Positions 1 to 13,483 of a DNA stretch of 64,000 nt are shown piece after piece. The stretch comes from Leucogyrophana mollusca (taxonomy: Eukaryota; Basidiomycota; Agaricomycetes; Boletales). How positions within the stretch are numbered: the stretch's first letter is position 1; the number at the start of each line of letters is the position of its first letter. A program made the position numbers and the translations under genes. Where the stretch lies: NCBI GenBank assembly GCA_021014945.1, contig MU266440.1, positions 1-64,000 of the forward strand. Reading direction: 5' to 3'. The notes below the pieces were generated by a model. The model saw nothing but the letters and a program-made list of their open reading frames with translations, was not told where the DNA came from and made no database searches.

Positions 1-625
1 AAAATGACACCTGTTAGTACCATTTACCGATGCGGAGGATGTTAAAAACCCTTGGAGAGGGTTCGCCCGACGCCCACAACTTGAGGGAAGTGAAGGTTTG
101 ACCCACCTGTTCGTCCGCTCTTCGGATCGGAGATTGCTACCGACAGACTCCCTGTGTCCGCAACCAGGATCGGACGTGTCCCGAAATTTTGCCTCATTCG
201 TCAGCGCCAGGATCGGACGTGGCAGGATTTTGAGGCAGAATCCGTCCGCGATTCGGATATATGCTCACTAGGGATATGCGGGGGTCCTCGCCGAACCCAA
301 CCAAAATGTCACGGTGTCACGGGCCTGCCAGATTGAAGGAAATGGTACAGTAGCGTCACCAAGATCCTAATACTGGGGAGAGTTGTGAATAATCCAGTAG
401 TTGCGTACAGTGCAATAAAATATGTATTGACTGAGAATAAACCAAGCAAAGTGCATGAAATCGTGATGATCATCGATGAGGTTGAGCCCTATACACAGGC
501 CACTCGGGGGATGTGAACATGCAAAACAAGTGCTTTCCACCTCAAAGTACGGCCTCTTTTCGCTCCGCATAAACCCGGCGCGTCGTGATACAGGCTGCAG
601 TCCGGTCCCGGCAATAACGCACATA
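1..625. other. Gap without a supported gene
   Basis: I find no convincing coding region here. Open frames are short, overlap each other and resemble no family. The only structure I can point to is a 15-bp direct repeat at 164-178 and 207-221, with looser GTCCGC/TTCGGAT copies around it. The right end is the 3' flank of the SHR3 gene. Confidence 0.5.
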
Positions 626-1400
626 CTACTCGGACAAAGTCGTAGGAGGTTCTGTTGGCGTGGAAGTCTCACTCTGGTCGGTCTCGTCGAGAACCTTCTC
701 CTCGAGATAGCCTTCCTCATCTTCGTCTCCATCTGCCAGCTCGGCCCACCACCGGCCAGCCTGTAGGATGAGGACACCGGTGAGAGCGACGCTACACACG
801 AGGTGTTTTGACGCGAGGTCGAGTGTTGGAGTGCGAAGCGAACGGGGGAACGCGTCTTTTAACTGATGCGAAGGTATGGACGTGAACTTGTCCATGAGGC
901 CTGATGGGCTAGTTTTAGTGGACTGAAGAGCCACGAAAAACGGTTAAACAAGTCAGACGCACTGGGGATTACCGAGTAGAGGTACATGATGACGGTTGTA
1001 CCATACAGAACTGCGAAAAGGAGAGGGTAATCAGGGATAAGATAAGACAAGCATAACGAGGGAACGCACATATGCTCCCACCATCAAACATCAAGTTACC
1101 GGCCTCGCCATCACGCAAACTCCAAAAGATGGTCGTGCCCCCGAGGACGATGATTGCAGAGAGAACGTACAGAGTTTGTACGGGACCTTTGGTGAGTATT
1201 GAGTAGTACTGCGCCGCAGTCCAAAGGTGCTCATCTGTCACTGGTGATTTCCACAGCGTCAGTGAGTCTGCAATCCAGTGGGTGAAAAGTGACCCTGTAA
1301 AATACTGCATTAAGACCTCCAGGAAAAGACAGCTTGAAGGATGAGCCTGACCGAGAAGAAAAGAAGTTACACAAACGACGACGCTTGCTCGTAAACCCAT
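626..1400 (-). CDS. SHR3: SHR3-family amino acid permease chaperone of the ER
   Basis: Shr3 proteins sit in the ER membrane and help newly made amino acid permeases fold and leave the ER. The family's opening is visible: a start MGLRASVVV at 1400, a first hydrophobic helix split by an intron (exon 1 about 1352-1400), then SLFTHWIADSLTLWKSPVTD, which is close to a family signature. Further helices follow (TLYVLSAIIVLGGTTIFW, then FLYGTTVIMYLYS after an intron with donor GTGCGT). The last exon carries a membrane segment (SVALTGVLILQ) and a short acidic tail rich in E, D, S and T ending at 626. The join of the third and fourth exons near 940-985 is uncertain, because the most obvious donor breaks frame. 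Divergent from the RsfS-like gene with 145 bp between start codons. Confidence 0.85.
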
Positions 1401-1545
1401 CGTGAAGAATTGTCGAGTCGTCTGACCCGAAGACGCGAGCACTTTGTAAACACCAGGAACCGAAATCACAGGACAGTGTTATGCACTTCGGCAAAATCCG
1501 AGCAAACGGGCCTTGGCATTTGCAGAACAGGCGATCACAGTCATT

Positions 1546-2301
1546 ATGCAGGCTCTTCGCGCTCTCAGTCGTACGAGCCGAACTATTGCACATTCTCGTT
1601 CTGTCGTTCCAGCTATAGCACCACTCAGCGCGCGTTATTCCACTGCCTCGCTTTTACCCTGGTTTGTTGACCCGGAAGCACTGCCATCACGTTCTGCCAG
1701 ACATGCGCCTCCCCATCTTTCTCCCAATCCTGGTGACCTACCCGAAGGCCTACCCACGGAGATCAGGCAGCTGTATACCCAGCTGAGGCAGTCGCCTTAC
1801 CTCGACCCATCCACGCTTGACGTGCGTGAACCCGCGGCGGCGCTTTCGGGTCCGCCATTACCAAGAACCATCCCAAAAGGCCGTCGGAAGCGCGGACGAA
1901 CATACTCAGGAGAGGGTCTTGCGGAAGAGCCTGGAGGAATATGGAACTGGGTCTTGACCGCTCAAGTTAGTTTACCTCGACTTACAGAGGTATCACACTA
2001 ATAATATCCCTCTTGTTAGGTGAAAGAAGGCACAGAAAATCGAGGCTCCATAGAAGCCGTTGTTCGTATGGTTAGAAAGACGGTAAGAATGATTCTCCTT
2101 TGCTTGCAAGTTCAATGTGAGCTGACGTTATATGTGCGATTTTTCCAGTTACTAGAGATGCAACCTCCACTACCTCTTCCGCCAAATTCCAAGCGAAAAA
2201 TGCATAATGGGTGGGCAATGATAGACGCAGGTAATTTTGCCGTCCACATCCTTAGTACAGAAGCCAGACAGAAATACTTTGAGAGACGCACGGATTGGTG
2301 A
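1546..2301 (+). CDS. Mitochondrial ribosome-silencing factor (RsfS/Iojap family)
   Basis: Three exons (1546-1965, 2020-2082, 2149-2301) give about 211 residues. The N-terminus (MQALRALSRTSRTIAHSRS) is basic and serine-rich without acids, as in mitochondrial import signals. The C-terminal 75 residues carry the RsfS/Iojap fold: after WNWVLTAQV comes GWAMIDAGNFAVHILSTEAR, matching the family pattern in which a strand with a conserved D precedes VHI and a PEAR-like helix. RsfS proteins bind L14 of the large ribosomal subunit and block or regulate subunit joining; fungal versions include the N-terminal domain of ATP25. This protein ends right after the domain, so it lacks the ATP25 C-terminal half. 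The first ATG in frame is at 1546. Introns are 54 and 66 nt. Confidence 0.82.
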
Positions 2302-3570
2302 GCTACCGTGGTTCGGGCGTTATGCAGAATATACTACTCGTCCGAATTAGTGGCAGGTTCAGAATGAATTCCGTATAGAAAAGACTCGACTAATCAGAAA
2401 CCCCTTCGCAAATGGCTAGCTTTACGACCGTCCTCAGGCGAAGTACCCTTATTATAGTCGCAAGTCCCCCGGATTGTCCCTCATCCTATGGGGTTCCACA
2501 TCTGCCACTAACGACGACGCTAATGAGGACGATCATCATCCCACCCACCTCCCAAATGAACTTCCCGTGTGTTATTGGAAGCTGTTCTCCAGCTTCGGGG
2601 TGGAGCCCACCCCACATCATGGAGCTTGTCATTGATATTATGGCACCAGAGACACCACCGTGCTGTCATCTCCTGTTCTGGCGTGGGATGCGTTACTTAC
2701 TATCTGTGGCGTGTTCGCCTCTTGAGCCCAGTTGCGGCTTGCAAAGCGAGCACCAAATTAACTGCAGGTTCAGTGTGAACTAATTGTGATTACAACCCCC
2801 GGAGAACTCGATGGTGTCAAGAGTAGACCCAAGCAGCACCTTCGCGTCCCCTCTCCACTCTTACGGCTCGCCCCGGGCCAATTATAACTCTGGTGGTTGA
2901 TTTCACAACGCACCCTATCAGTGACCGGGAGAGAACGAACAGTCGCTGTCTATCCCGGGAATACAACAGGGTGTATCACTACAATCTATGAAGCCGCCAG
3001 CTTTCCGCATAATTAACCCTGGGCAGCATCACCCCAAGATCCTTCTTATCCATTGCCTGCTCCCGGTCTTTCTTCCGCTTCTCGACGTAGGTAAAGGTGC
3101 TTAGGTGATCAAGATCACGTCCAACATGAAGAATCTATCGCCCTTAGACCCCGCATTTTCTGTGAACGACAATCTCTCTGAAGAGCTCCCGATCTCATGG
3201 TTAGAGAAGAGGTTGGGAATTACTGCGAACAGAGGGCACATGTCAGTGTGCGTTTCTTATCCAGGATGTCAGAGACTCGGATGCATATTCCCCTTTGACA
3301 ACACCTTCCTATTCTGTCGGCACTACACCTGATAACACGTGACTGCACTTCGACCCGTGTAAACGATATACCCTACAGAAAAAGATTGGTTGCGCACCAA
3401 ACGTTCTCAGGGCTTGTCATGTGTTATCATAGTTTCCGTTCTTGCGGATTGACTCCAGCAAGGTATGGAGGTGATGACATCACACCAAGTGACGTCATCC
3501 GTAAACATCATATAAGATGTCTCATTACTCGACATTGGAAACACTGCCTTAAACTTATCACACCATAACC
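2302..3570. other. Gap of about 1.3 kb without a supported gene
   Basis: No frame here shows a recognisable domain. A stretch at about 2411-2630 (+) reads open for some 70 codons behind a possible acceptor (CTAG at about 2424-2427) and could be a decayed or missed exon, but I found no in-frame join to the preceding RsfS-like gene. A second open frame at 3105-3332 resembles nothing I know. The right end holds the promoter of the small gene that starts at 3571. Confidence 0.4.
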
Positions 3571-4134
3571 ATGGCATTGAACGACAGAAACATTGGAGGG
3601 AACACCGGAATCGATGTGCACCCGGGTGTCGCAAACCCCACATCCCATAGCCAGCAATCCGATCCGCTGGCAAGCAACTTCGTGTGTCAATCTAATCGTG
3701 CCCACCGTCGCCTGCAGCTCACCAACTATGTTAGGTGACCGACCCTACCACAGAAAACATGGGGGCCGGCGCTGGTCCAAATTTCCAGGGCCATAAAGAG
3801 GCTCAACGTACACTCAAAGAGACGGCAGGCGTCGTAGAAGGTCGACCCGGCATCATTGAGTCAAGTAACATTGACCCCCTCAATGAGAACTCGAATAAAG
3901 GTCACTGGCTCGTCATGGTTGCAAATATTGCTCATGAACTCACGAGCCCTTTTTTTCTTTCAAGACGACGGATGGGCAAATGTAAAACCCACAAACTCAA
4001 CAGCACCGGGCGTTACCGACCGCTTGTGGAACATCGCAGACGGTGTCGCCAACGTTGCATATGGCGTCGCTACAGGCGACAAGTCATCCACGCGGGCGGG
4101 AAAGGAGGCTTTAGGATATGGCGAGAAGAAGTAA
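3571..4134 (+). CDS. Small conserved hydrophilic protein, possibly CsbD-like
   Basis: Three exons (3571-3681, 3735-3900, 3965-4134; introns 53 and 64 nt) join in frame to give about 148 residues. The protein is hydrophilic and rich in G, N, D, K and S. It opens MALNDRNIGGNTGID and later reads TDPTTENMGAGAGPNFQGHK, then ends with a helix-like stretch (DRLWNIADGVANVAYGVATG, then DKSS and KEALGYGEKK). The VATGDKS...AGKE pattern recalls the CsbD-like stress proteins and the Ustilago Hmp1 cruciform-DNA-binding protein, but the match is weak and I make it only as a suggestion. There is no signal peptide or membrane segment. The clean three-exon structure argues that the gene is real; its function is unknown to me. 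Confidence 0.7.
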
Positions 4135-4411
4135 ACCAGAGATCAAGGATGCGACAAAATGCATAAGCGGTCGATTGTAGGATAACAGAGGTTGTACCAT
4201 GTAATGTGTAACTTAGCTCTGGTGGTTATCGCCATATACTCATCACCACATCGATGCTGGAAGGGTGGTTGTATCAAGTCGCGGCCATTTTAGATGGATT
4301 CTACCAAATGTTTGTTTGCCAAGTGTGTGTATACAAGACTGCATAAATACGTGAGATGGGGGGAACATTTCGACAACGCTTCAAACAAACCAGTAGGCAA
4401 ACGTACCGCCC

Positions 4412-6937
4412 TCATGGAAGTATAGTATCCAAATCATGCTGGGTAAAAGAACTTTCGGAATAATACCTCGCCCTGACTGACCTCCCACCGAAATACCTTC
4501 CATCGAGCTCCCGCACGGTCTTCCAAGCACCGGATGGACCGGCAAACAGAACGAATATGCGGATGGCCTCTTCTGGATTGGCTGGTGGAGGGTACACAGA
4601 ATGCACGATGACGCGCTCGACTGTGCCATTCTTCGAGCACTCATCGCCTGGGAGCTTTCGTTCAGCCACAGCTCAACCTGCGAAGTCAATCAAGATACAC
4701 ACCAATTTCCTCTCTCAGTTCTTCATCGTCAACATCTTCTGGGCCCACCATATTCGTGAGGACGACCACTCGACTCGGCTCACCAAACCGAGCACGGTCC
4801 TCTCTAGCTCTCGCATCGTCATTGTCATTGATGATCCGTCCCATCATCTTTGACCCTATTGCTGACTTGCCCTTCTGCGGAGGCTGACCGAAGTTCTGGC
4901 CCTTTTTGCCTTTCCCTTTAGTCTGCGCGGCCAGTTGTTCCACTGTCAGTGCATTGACGATCCCTCCACCGTCGGCTCCAAGACCCTGCCCATCCTTGTG
5001 GCCCCACTTGGCCATCAACCGCGCGGCAAAACCGTGTGGGTCGGGACTGCATGACGCAAACCAGGCAAGTAAGTAAAACCGCTCCCACATTCACAAAGTA
5101 GTGTAAGGCGAGCTCACCGAGTCGATGTTTCTTCTGGGGGCGCAGGCACAGGAGACGCTGAGCCGGAACCACCGGCGGCTCCCGCAGATGCAGCTAAAGC
5201 GCCAAGGCGTGCAGCGATACTGGCTGCAGCTTTGACCTTGTCTTCGAACCCACTCGGAAGTTGAGATGGTGGGGGAGGTATGTTGGAGGGTGGCGCAAAT
5301 GGGTTATAGGCAAGAGGAGGCGGGGATGGGGGAGGTGGAGGAGCTGAGGAAGTGATTGCATTGACTTGGTACGGGGTCGGTCCCGAAGGCTCAGAAGACG
5401 AGTATGTAGTGGGCTCAAATGGCGGCGCAGACGCCCGGAGGCCCTGTGACATAGCTAGCCGGCGCATGTAAGCTTCCTCACCCGTCTCTGCGCGGCCAGA
5501 TGTAGCATCCATTTGCGTTGCCGCTCCCAGACCTGGAATCGCGTCCTCATCGTCGTCCTCGCCTTGAGGGCCTGCAGCAAGAGTACTGTCAGTAGGGTTT
5601 GGTACATGGGGCGTGGTGGGCATGTTTGTGGCACCAGACATGGCAAGCCGTCGTTGAAATGCTTCTTCGCCCGACATGTTGCGATCCACTGCAGCGGGCG
5701 CAGGCGAGATGGTCCGCGCTGGAGCACTGGACATAGCAAGACGTCGCTGGAACGCTTCTTCGCCTGAGAGGTTACGATCAACAGCGACGGGAGCGGAAGC
5801 ATGCGCGCCAATTCCTCGGGGACGATCATCGTCGGCACGCGACCACTGATCATATGAATCATGTTCATCGAACCTTCCTACAGCGCCGGTTAGCTCAGAA
5901 GTTTAAGCTAATAAATGGAAAGGTAAAGTACTTTTCCTTGGTCGGTCGTCGTCACTCCCGCTGTCGGTGTGGCTACTACCTTTGTCTCTTACATCACGAG
6001 CCCGCTTCTTTTGCGCGGCACGTTCTGAGGCTCTCTCTACACGCTCACGCTGCTTCCACAGCTTGTACTCATTGTAATCGTTCGGCCTCAATGGGTCATA
6101 GGTCTCCAGTGGATCCCATACTGCCACAGCTGGGGCATTTTTGTTCTGCAAACAACCATTTCAGCCGGCAGTCCCTAAATACCATAATAAAAAAATGGGA
6201 AGCACGCACTTTTTTGCCTTTCTTCCCGCCCCCACCCCCTCCTCCACCACCTCGTCGTTTGTGCTGAGACTTATACCCATTGACGTCCTCGTCGAGTACC
6301 ATAGAAGGAGGTTTCACTTTCTTGCCCCAACCTTCCTTCTTACGCCATCCCCCGTCTTTTTGCTGAGTACTGTCGTCCTCCTTCGGCTGCTGCTGCTCGT
6401 TCTCGGGTACGACAAGCTGTGGAGGCGCAAATACTACTGCCGTTGACGAGAGAGCTGTCCCGGGAGCCGACACGGTACTTGACGCAGGGATGGCGCCAAC
6501 GGGGAGCCTTACTGCACCAGGTTTGGGTTTTGGTGCGGTGCGCCGTATGGGGGCAAAAGCAAGGGCGGCAGACCATCCTGTTCGTTGAGCGAAGGAACAA
6601 AATTGATATCGCAAGAGGTATGCGGTCAATATTTTGCTTCTACATGGCAAGGCACAGGGGAGGGGGAGATACCGGCTGTGGGCTTCCCAGCCACTGATCC
6701 TGCTACTGTCACTCCTCCACTCGCACCACCAATGCCGCTTCCACCGCCGCCTCCAGAACCTACATTGGCGTTGCTCGTCTCTGTGGGCTTCGATTCGGGC
6801 TGGGGGTTTTCAGTCTTCGGGGCAGTCACTGCTGCTGGGGCATGTGTAGGTGTAGAAGATGACGAAGGGGAGAAATTGAGGGTCGCTCCTGTGGAGAATT
6901 GGATGCCGCCGTACAGACCTCCCGCTCTGCTTGACAT
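4412..6937 (-). CDS. RBM17: Splicing factor SPF45 (RBM17) homologue
   Basis: SPF45 works in 3' splice-site choice in the spliceosome. In order I see: a start [14 protein letters not shown] at 6937; a long disordered region rich in P, G and S; a basic stretch with a run of about nine glycines; a conserved block ([20 protein letters not shown]); three copies of a [12 protein letters not shown] peptide; a proline-rich linker; a G-patch ([15 protein letters not shown]); and a C-terminal RRM of the UHM type ([18 protein letters not shown] ... RIFVLFAGP ... [15 protein letters not shown]). The RYF motif is the UHM feature that binds tryptophan-containing ligand motifs of other splicing factors. The stop TGA is at 4412-4414. 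At least five introns. The family assignment is firm because G-patch plus UHM in this order is diagnostic. Confidence 0.9.
5448..5788 (-). repeat. Threefold peptide repeat inside the SPF45 gene
   Basis: On the minus strand two DNA segments (5730-5788 and 5637-5695) encode nearly identical peptides, VDRN[LM][13 protein letters not shown]; a third, more diverged copy (from 5448 to about 5490) encodes [14 protein letters not shown]. The spacing is 30 to 70 residues of low-complexity linker. SPF45 homologues usually carry one or more such GEEA.RR motifs, so this looks like local duplication of a short linear motif. Confidence 0.8.
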
Positions 6938-7157
6938 CGTGGTGAGTGGTGGTGGAAAGAGCGCGGGAACAGATTATCCCAGGAATTGTTTATTTGATAA
7001 TTCGCCCTGCAAAAATATTTCATATTTTCTTGCAACAATTGCAGAGCCTGCTCGGAATTTCTAGAACTGTCTTCGTACTCGAAAACAACATAAACACAGT
7101 TGTGAAACAGTATCTACAGCATATTTTGCTTCATCAAAACGCTCGACATGGACAACC

Positions 7158-9734
<2,577 letters not shown>

Positions 9735-10050
9735 TTGGATTGCTGTCGAAGATGACGAGCGGAGGATGAGAGCGAAACGAGTGTATGTCACGGTGGGACT
9801 CCGATGGGACACGAGAAAGTTGTCGATCTCACCCGACACATGATTTCCCACTTCCGGTCGGCTGAGTAACTTTCACCCCCGCCATTGGCCCGCCACAGCC
9901 CGTCCAACCGCCGCAGTTATCCACAAAAATTACAGTAAATACACTACGAAAAATCTAGAGGTAGATGTGCAGATACTGGTACATGTGCTGGGTACCGGTC
10001 GAGAATAATACGCCAAAGTAAATGAGATGCTAGGTGTTCACTAGACAAAC
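9735..10050. other. Intergenic: SDH1 promoter and 3' flank of the Rab GAP gene
   Basis: About 316 bases between two minus-strand genes. It holds the SDH1 upstream region and, at its right end, the 3' untranslated part of the TBC gene. I see no further gene or clear regulatory motif. Confidence 0.5.
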
Positions 10051-12833
10051 TCACAGAACTCCCAGCGGGTCATGTTGAACCTCGTTCCGCAAACTCGGCG
10101 ATTGATCGCCTGGAGCTTCGACGTCAGGGCGGGATATACGATACGCCCCTCCGTCTGAAGCTGGTTGTGATAAATTATTGGCAGACATGCGAGGCGGCAC
10201 ACGAAAGGCCGCGTTCGACCTCATAGGTAAGCTTGAAGATTGCGACCTTGTATGATTCCATGAAGCGAGCGCAGTAGAGGCAGCATTCGGAGTTAGCACT
10301 GGAGATGGTGTAGAAGGCGGGGGCGATGGATGCCTAAGAAAGCCATTTGTAGATGAAATCGGGGCAAAGGATGTGTTGGGCGAGAATCTTCGAACGTCTC
10401 GAGGGAGAGACCCAAACACACTCTTGATGCCCCGAGCGTCAGTGCCGGACTTTGATGGAGCAATAGGCCTCGGACCAGAGCGAGGCAGGGAGGCGGCCTT
10501 TCCATTCGAGCTATCTTGAGATTCTTTCTCGCTCTGTCCTTCACGGCTTCTGCCTTCTTCTCCGAGTAGCCGTCGCTCGTCGATATCTGTCACACTACCA
10601 TCCAAAATATCTCTCACATACGAAAGAGCCTCGAGCGCTTCGGCCTTCCGTAACTGGAGCTGTTCTGTGTCCTCTGCTTGGCTCTCGTTTCGGCGAAGAA
10701 CGTCAAGGATTGAGCCAACCGATTCTCCTAGCCGCTTGTTCAATTGCCGTAGCTCTGAGATTTCACGATCGACTTCGAAGCGATTACGATGTTCCCAAGA
10801 TGGTCCCTCCTCTGGTGCCCTTTCGTCCCTCAAAGGGTATGCCGCATACGACGCTGATGCCGTTGACGGCGTGCGGACCAGTGACGCAGCCAACTCAGGC
10901 AGATTGCGCTGAGAAAGCTTCCATCAGTGGTGGGAAATAAAGATCTGGACACCAAAGCGCACTTTGAGCTCGGATACTGCATTCATGACTGTCTTATTGA
11001 TACCCAAACTTTCTCCGCGATCCAACAGTCCCCGCGCGATGAGCTCTGGCAATCCCATTTGATGCTGAGCCCGCCCTTGTTCCGTTCCGTGACCGCCTGC
11101 CACGCCTTGGAACTGACTTTCAGATGTAGAGACCTGGTGCCCTCGCTCTGGCGCGCGAGGTCTCCGCCGGGCGGGTGTGGGTGGGTCCGGAACCTCGAGG
11201 GAGATTCCCAAAAGATTACGATTCTCAATCATCAGTGCTACGCCAGTGGATGGTGTCGGAGACATTTCTAATGCGGCAGCCTGACGGAGAAGAACGATTG
11301 CATGATGTGGTGCCCCATCCTCGGGCAATTGACATGGAGGATAGCGCAAGAGGTATGTCAATTGTCCGCTAAAGTCAGAGGGGATCACTGGATTTGTGAA
11401 AGTTAAACGCATATAGTCGAAGCAATGGACTAGGCTTACGCTTCGTTCGTATGCGTATGAGCATAGCTACACATAACCATTGTGCGAGCTCGCCCATTGG
11501 GCACGTGCTTGCAAAGAGCCCATCCCAAACAATCATAGCATCATCCATTGGGAACTCTCTTGTAAAGAGCAGTCTCAGCCAACGCCTGTGTCCAATTCAG
11601 TTGCAGCCGCCACACGACAGAAACAACAAAGGACCTACAGCCCATAAATCTGCGGCTCGATGCCAGCTGTTTGCATTGACGCATACAAAGTAGGATCCAC
11701 GGATCTCAGAAGGCTCCCTTGGATGCGGCCGCAAGCCTGGACAATAGGAGAGACGTACGGCTTCAACTGTAATTGGCCGCGAGGACTGGATGGTTCTGGG
11801 GAGGTCACTTCGCGCCATTCGTACCACTGGGAAATCTCTCGCATCACGGACAAGAAAAGTGCCCAAGCATCCGCCGCAACCCACGTCCGAGAGCACATTT
11901 CCGAAAAAGCACGATCCTGGATGGGTGTGTCCATATCCTCGGGAATAGAGTCATAGTCTACAGACAACGATTATCATTTCAGCGCCAGATTATATTAGCA
12001 AAATCGGCCATAGATGCAGCCAGAGCGGCCACACGGAAAAGCTTGAGGACCCACCTATAGCATAATACAACGGCGCCAAAAGCTCGTGCATACCCTGCCG
12101 ATACCCTATGTCAGAGTGCATGATTGAGTACAGGAATAAGATGTTTGACAGCTGCTGCTGGACATCTTCATCACGAAAGTAACCTATATCCGGAAAGCTG
12201 ATGGTACGGTTGGGCGAGACCACCAGACATGAATGATAGGCTCACGTTCGCTCTACGTCTTGTTGGATAGTTTTGCGAAGATCCACAGCAGCAAACCACT
12301 GCTTCCATGGATTCTTGGGATAAACTAGTATGAGCCTGGGGCACGCGGGGCCGAGGGGTTCAATTTCGTACATCATCATCCAAGCTTAATGGGTTGTTTC
12401 GCTCCAGATTTATCGCCGACTGATTATTCTTCCTTGGGATGGATAATCCCGGCACCACAAAGCTCTCGTCGTAACTTCCGTCAGGGGCTCGCATCTTGTC
12501 CATGAGCAAGTCTGAATATTGCTTGCGATGCGTGCGCAATGACTCGAGCGGAGGGGCCGGAGGTTGGTCCGAAGGGGGTTCCAACGGCTCGTCTCGCAAG
12601 AGGAACAACTGCGCCATTGGCATCAACATTACATAGTGAAATATGGGAAGTCAAATTACCTTCCATACAATGCTTCTTCCCGCAACTCCAATTGTATCAT
12701 TGGACGGCTGTAAGAGTCGGCCCCCAGAAACTGCATCTTTGAGTTTTGAAAGACCGAGACCATGATGGAAAACCTGGTCATAGACGTTTCTCAAGGAATG
12801 CGTCAATATGGAGGCCTGCCTATGCCTGGCCAT
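10051..12833 (-). CDS. TBC-domain Rab GTPase-activating protein, TBC1D5-like
   Basis: Speeds GTP hydrolysis by Rab proteins; TBC1D5 acts on Rab7 with retromer at endosomes. N-terminal residues read LGLSKLKDAVSGGRLL, then GRSIVWKLFLL, the usual opening of TBC1D5-type domains. Both catalytic fingers are present: Arg in the DVERTFPDIGYFRDE segment near 12190-12250, and Gln in SDIGYRQGMHELLAP near 12090. The insert expected in this family (IPEDMDTPIQDRAFSEMCS) follows. The C-terminal half is disordered and serine-rich with one coiled-coil-like stretch (REISELRQLNKRLGES). The exon join at 10905-10949 gives VRFG-RNLPEL in frame. The start at 12833 is the first ATG of the exon that carries the domain; a further 5' exon between 12834 and 13400 cannot be excluded. 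Confidence 0.82.
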
Positions 12834-13483
12834 TCAACGCACTTGGTCATCTGTTTTGTCGGTCTCGTCGGTTGCTCAGCCATAGTGGCAATCTTCCCAA
12901 TGCACCTTCAGTACTCAAAGTCGCGAATGTTTGGACCTCGAACTCGATCCAAACCGTCGATGATGCTCCAGATCGAATTGAAATAAAGACTCGCCGGTGG
13001 GGTGGAGGTCGGGAGTGGGGCCACAGGGCACCTGATCGCAGATATATTATGTGCACGGAAACGTTTGATGTTGGCGTGAACACCGACCAAGGTATGTGTA
13101 CTGCTGGGCTGACGATTACTAGTACTAGTAGAGGATCAAGGTGAGCAAGCGCATAAGGCGCCAAAAGGTGGGCACCAGCTCACGGTCTCGCTCGTGAGCT
13201 CAGCGTCAAAACAGACCGCAGCACTTCAAGCGATTCGGATGCTGCAGAATCAACGCAGATATCAGGATTCACTGTGACGTTCAGTGAACATCTATGACTC
13301 TCACTGTCCGCCAAGCTGAGAAGACGCGTGGGAAGGCGGCACGAAGCGGCACGATCGTGTAGCTCAGAGGCTCAGACCGCTTGATCAGTACACTACATTG
13401 GATATGCGAGATGTAAGTGAGTGGTAACGCAGTACTGCGACCTGCATTGTGAAACAATCTGCTAGAAGCTTTGGGATATCCCA
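12834..13483. other. Intergenic region upstream of the Rab GAP gene
   Basis: About 650 bases between the presumed start of the TBC gene and the stop of the WDR24-like gene, both on the minus strand. Open frames on either strand here are short and without known domains. It probably contains the Rab GAP promoter and possibly an unrecognised 5' exon. Confidence 0.4.
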
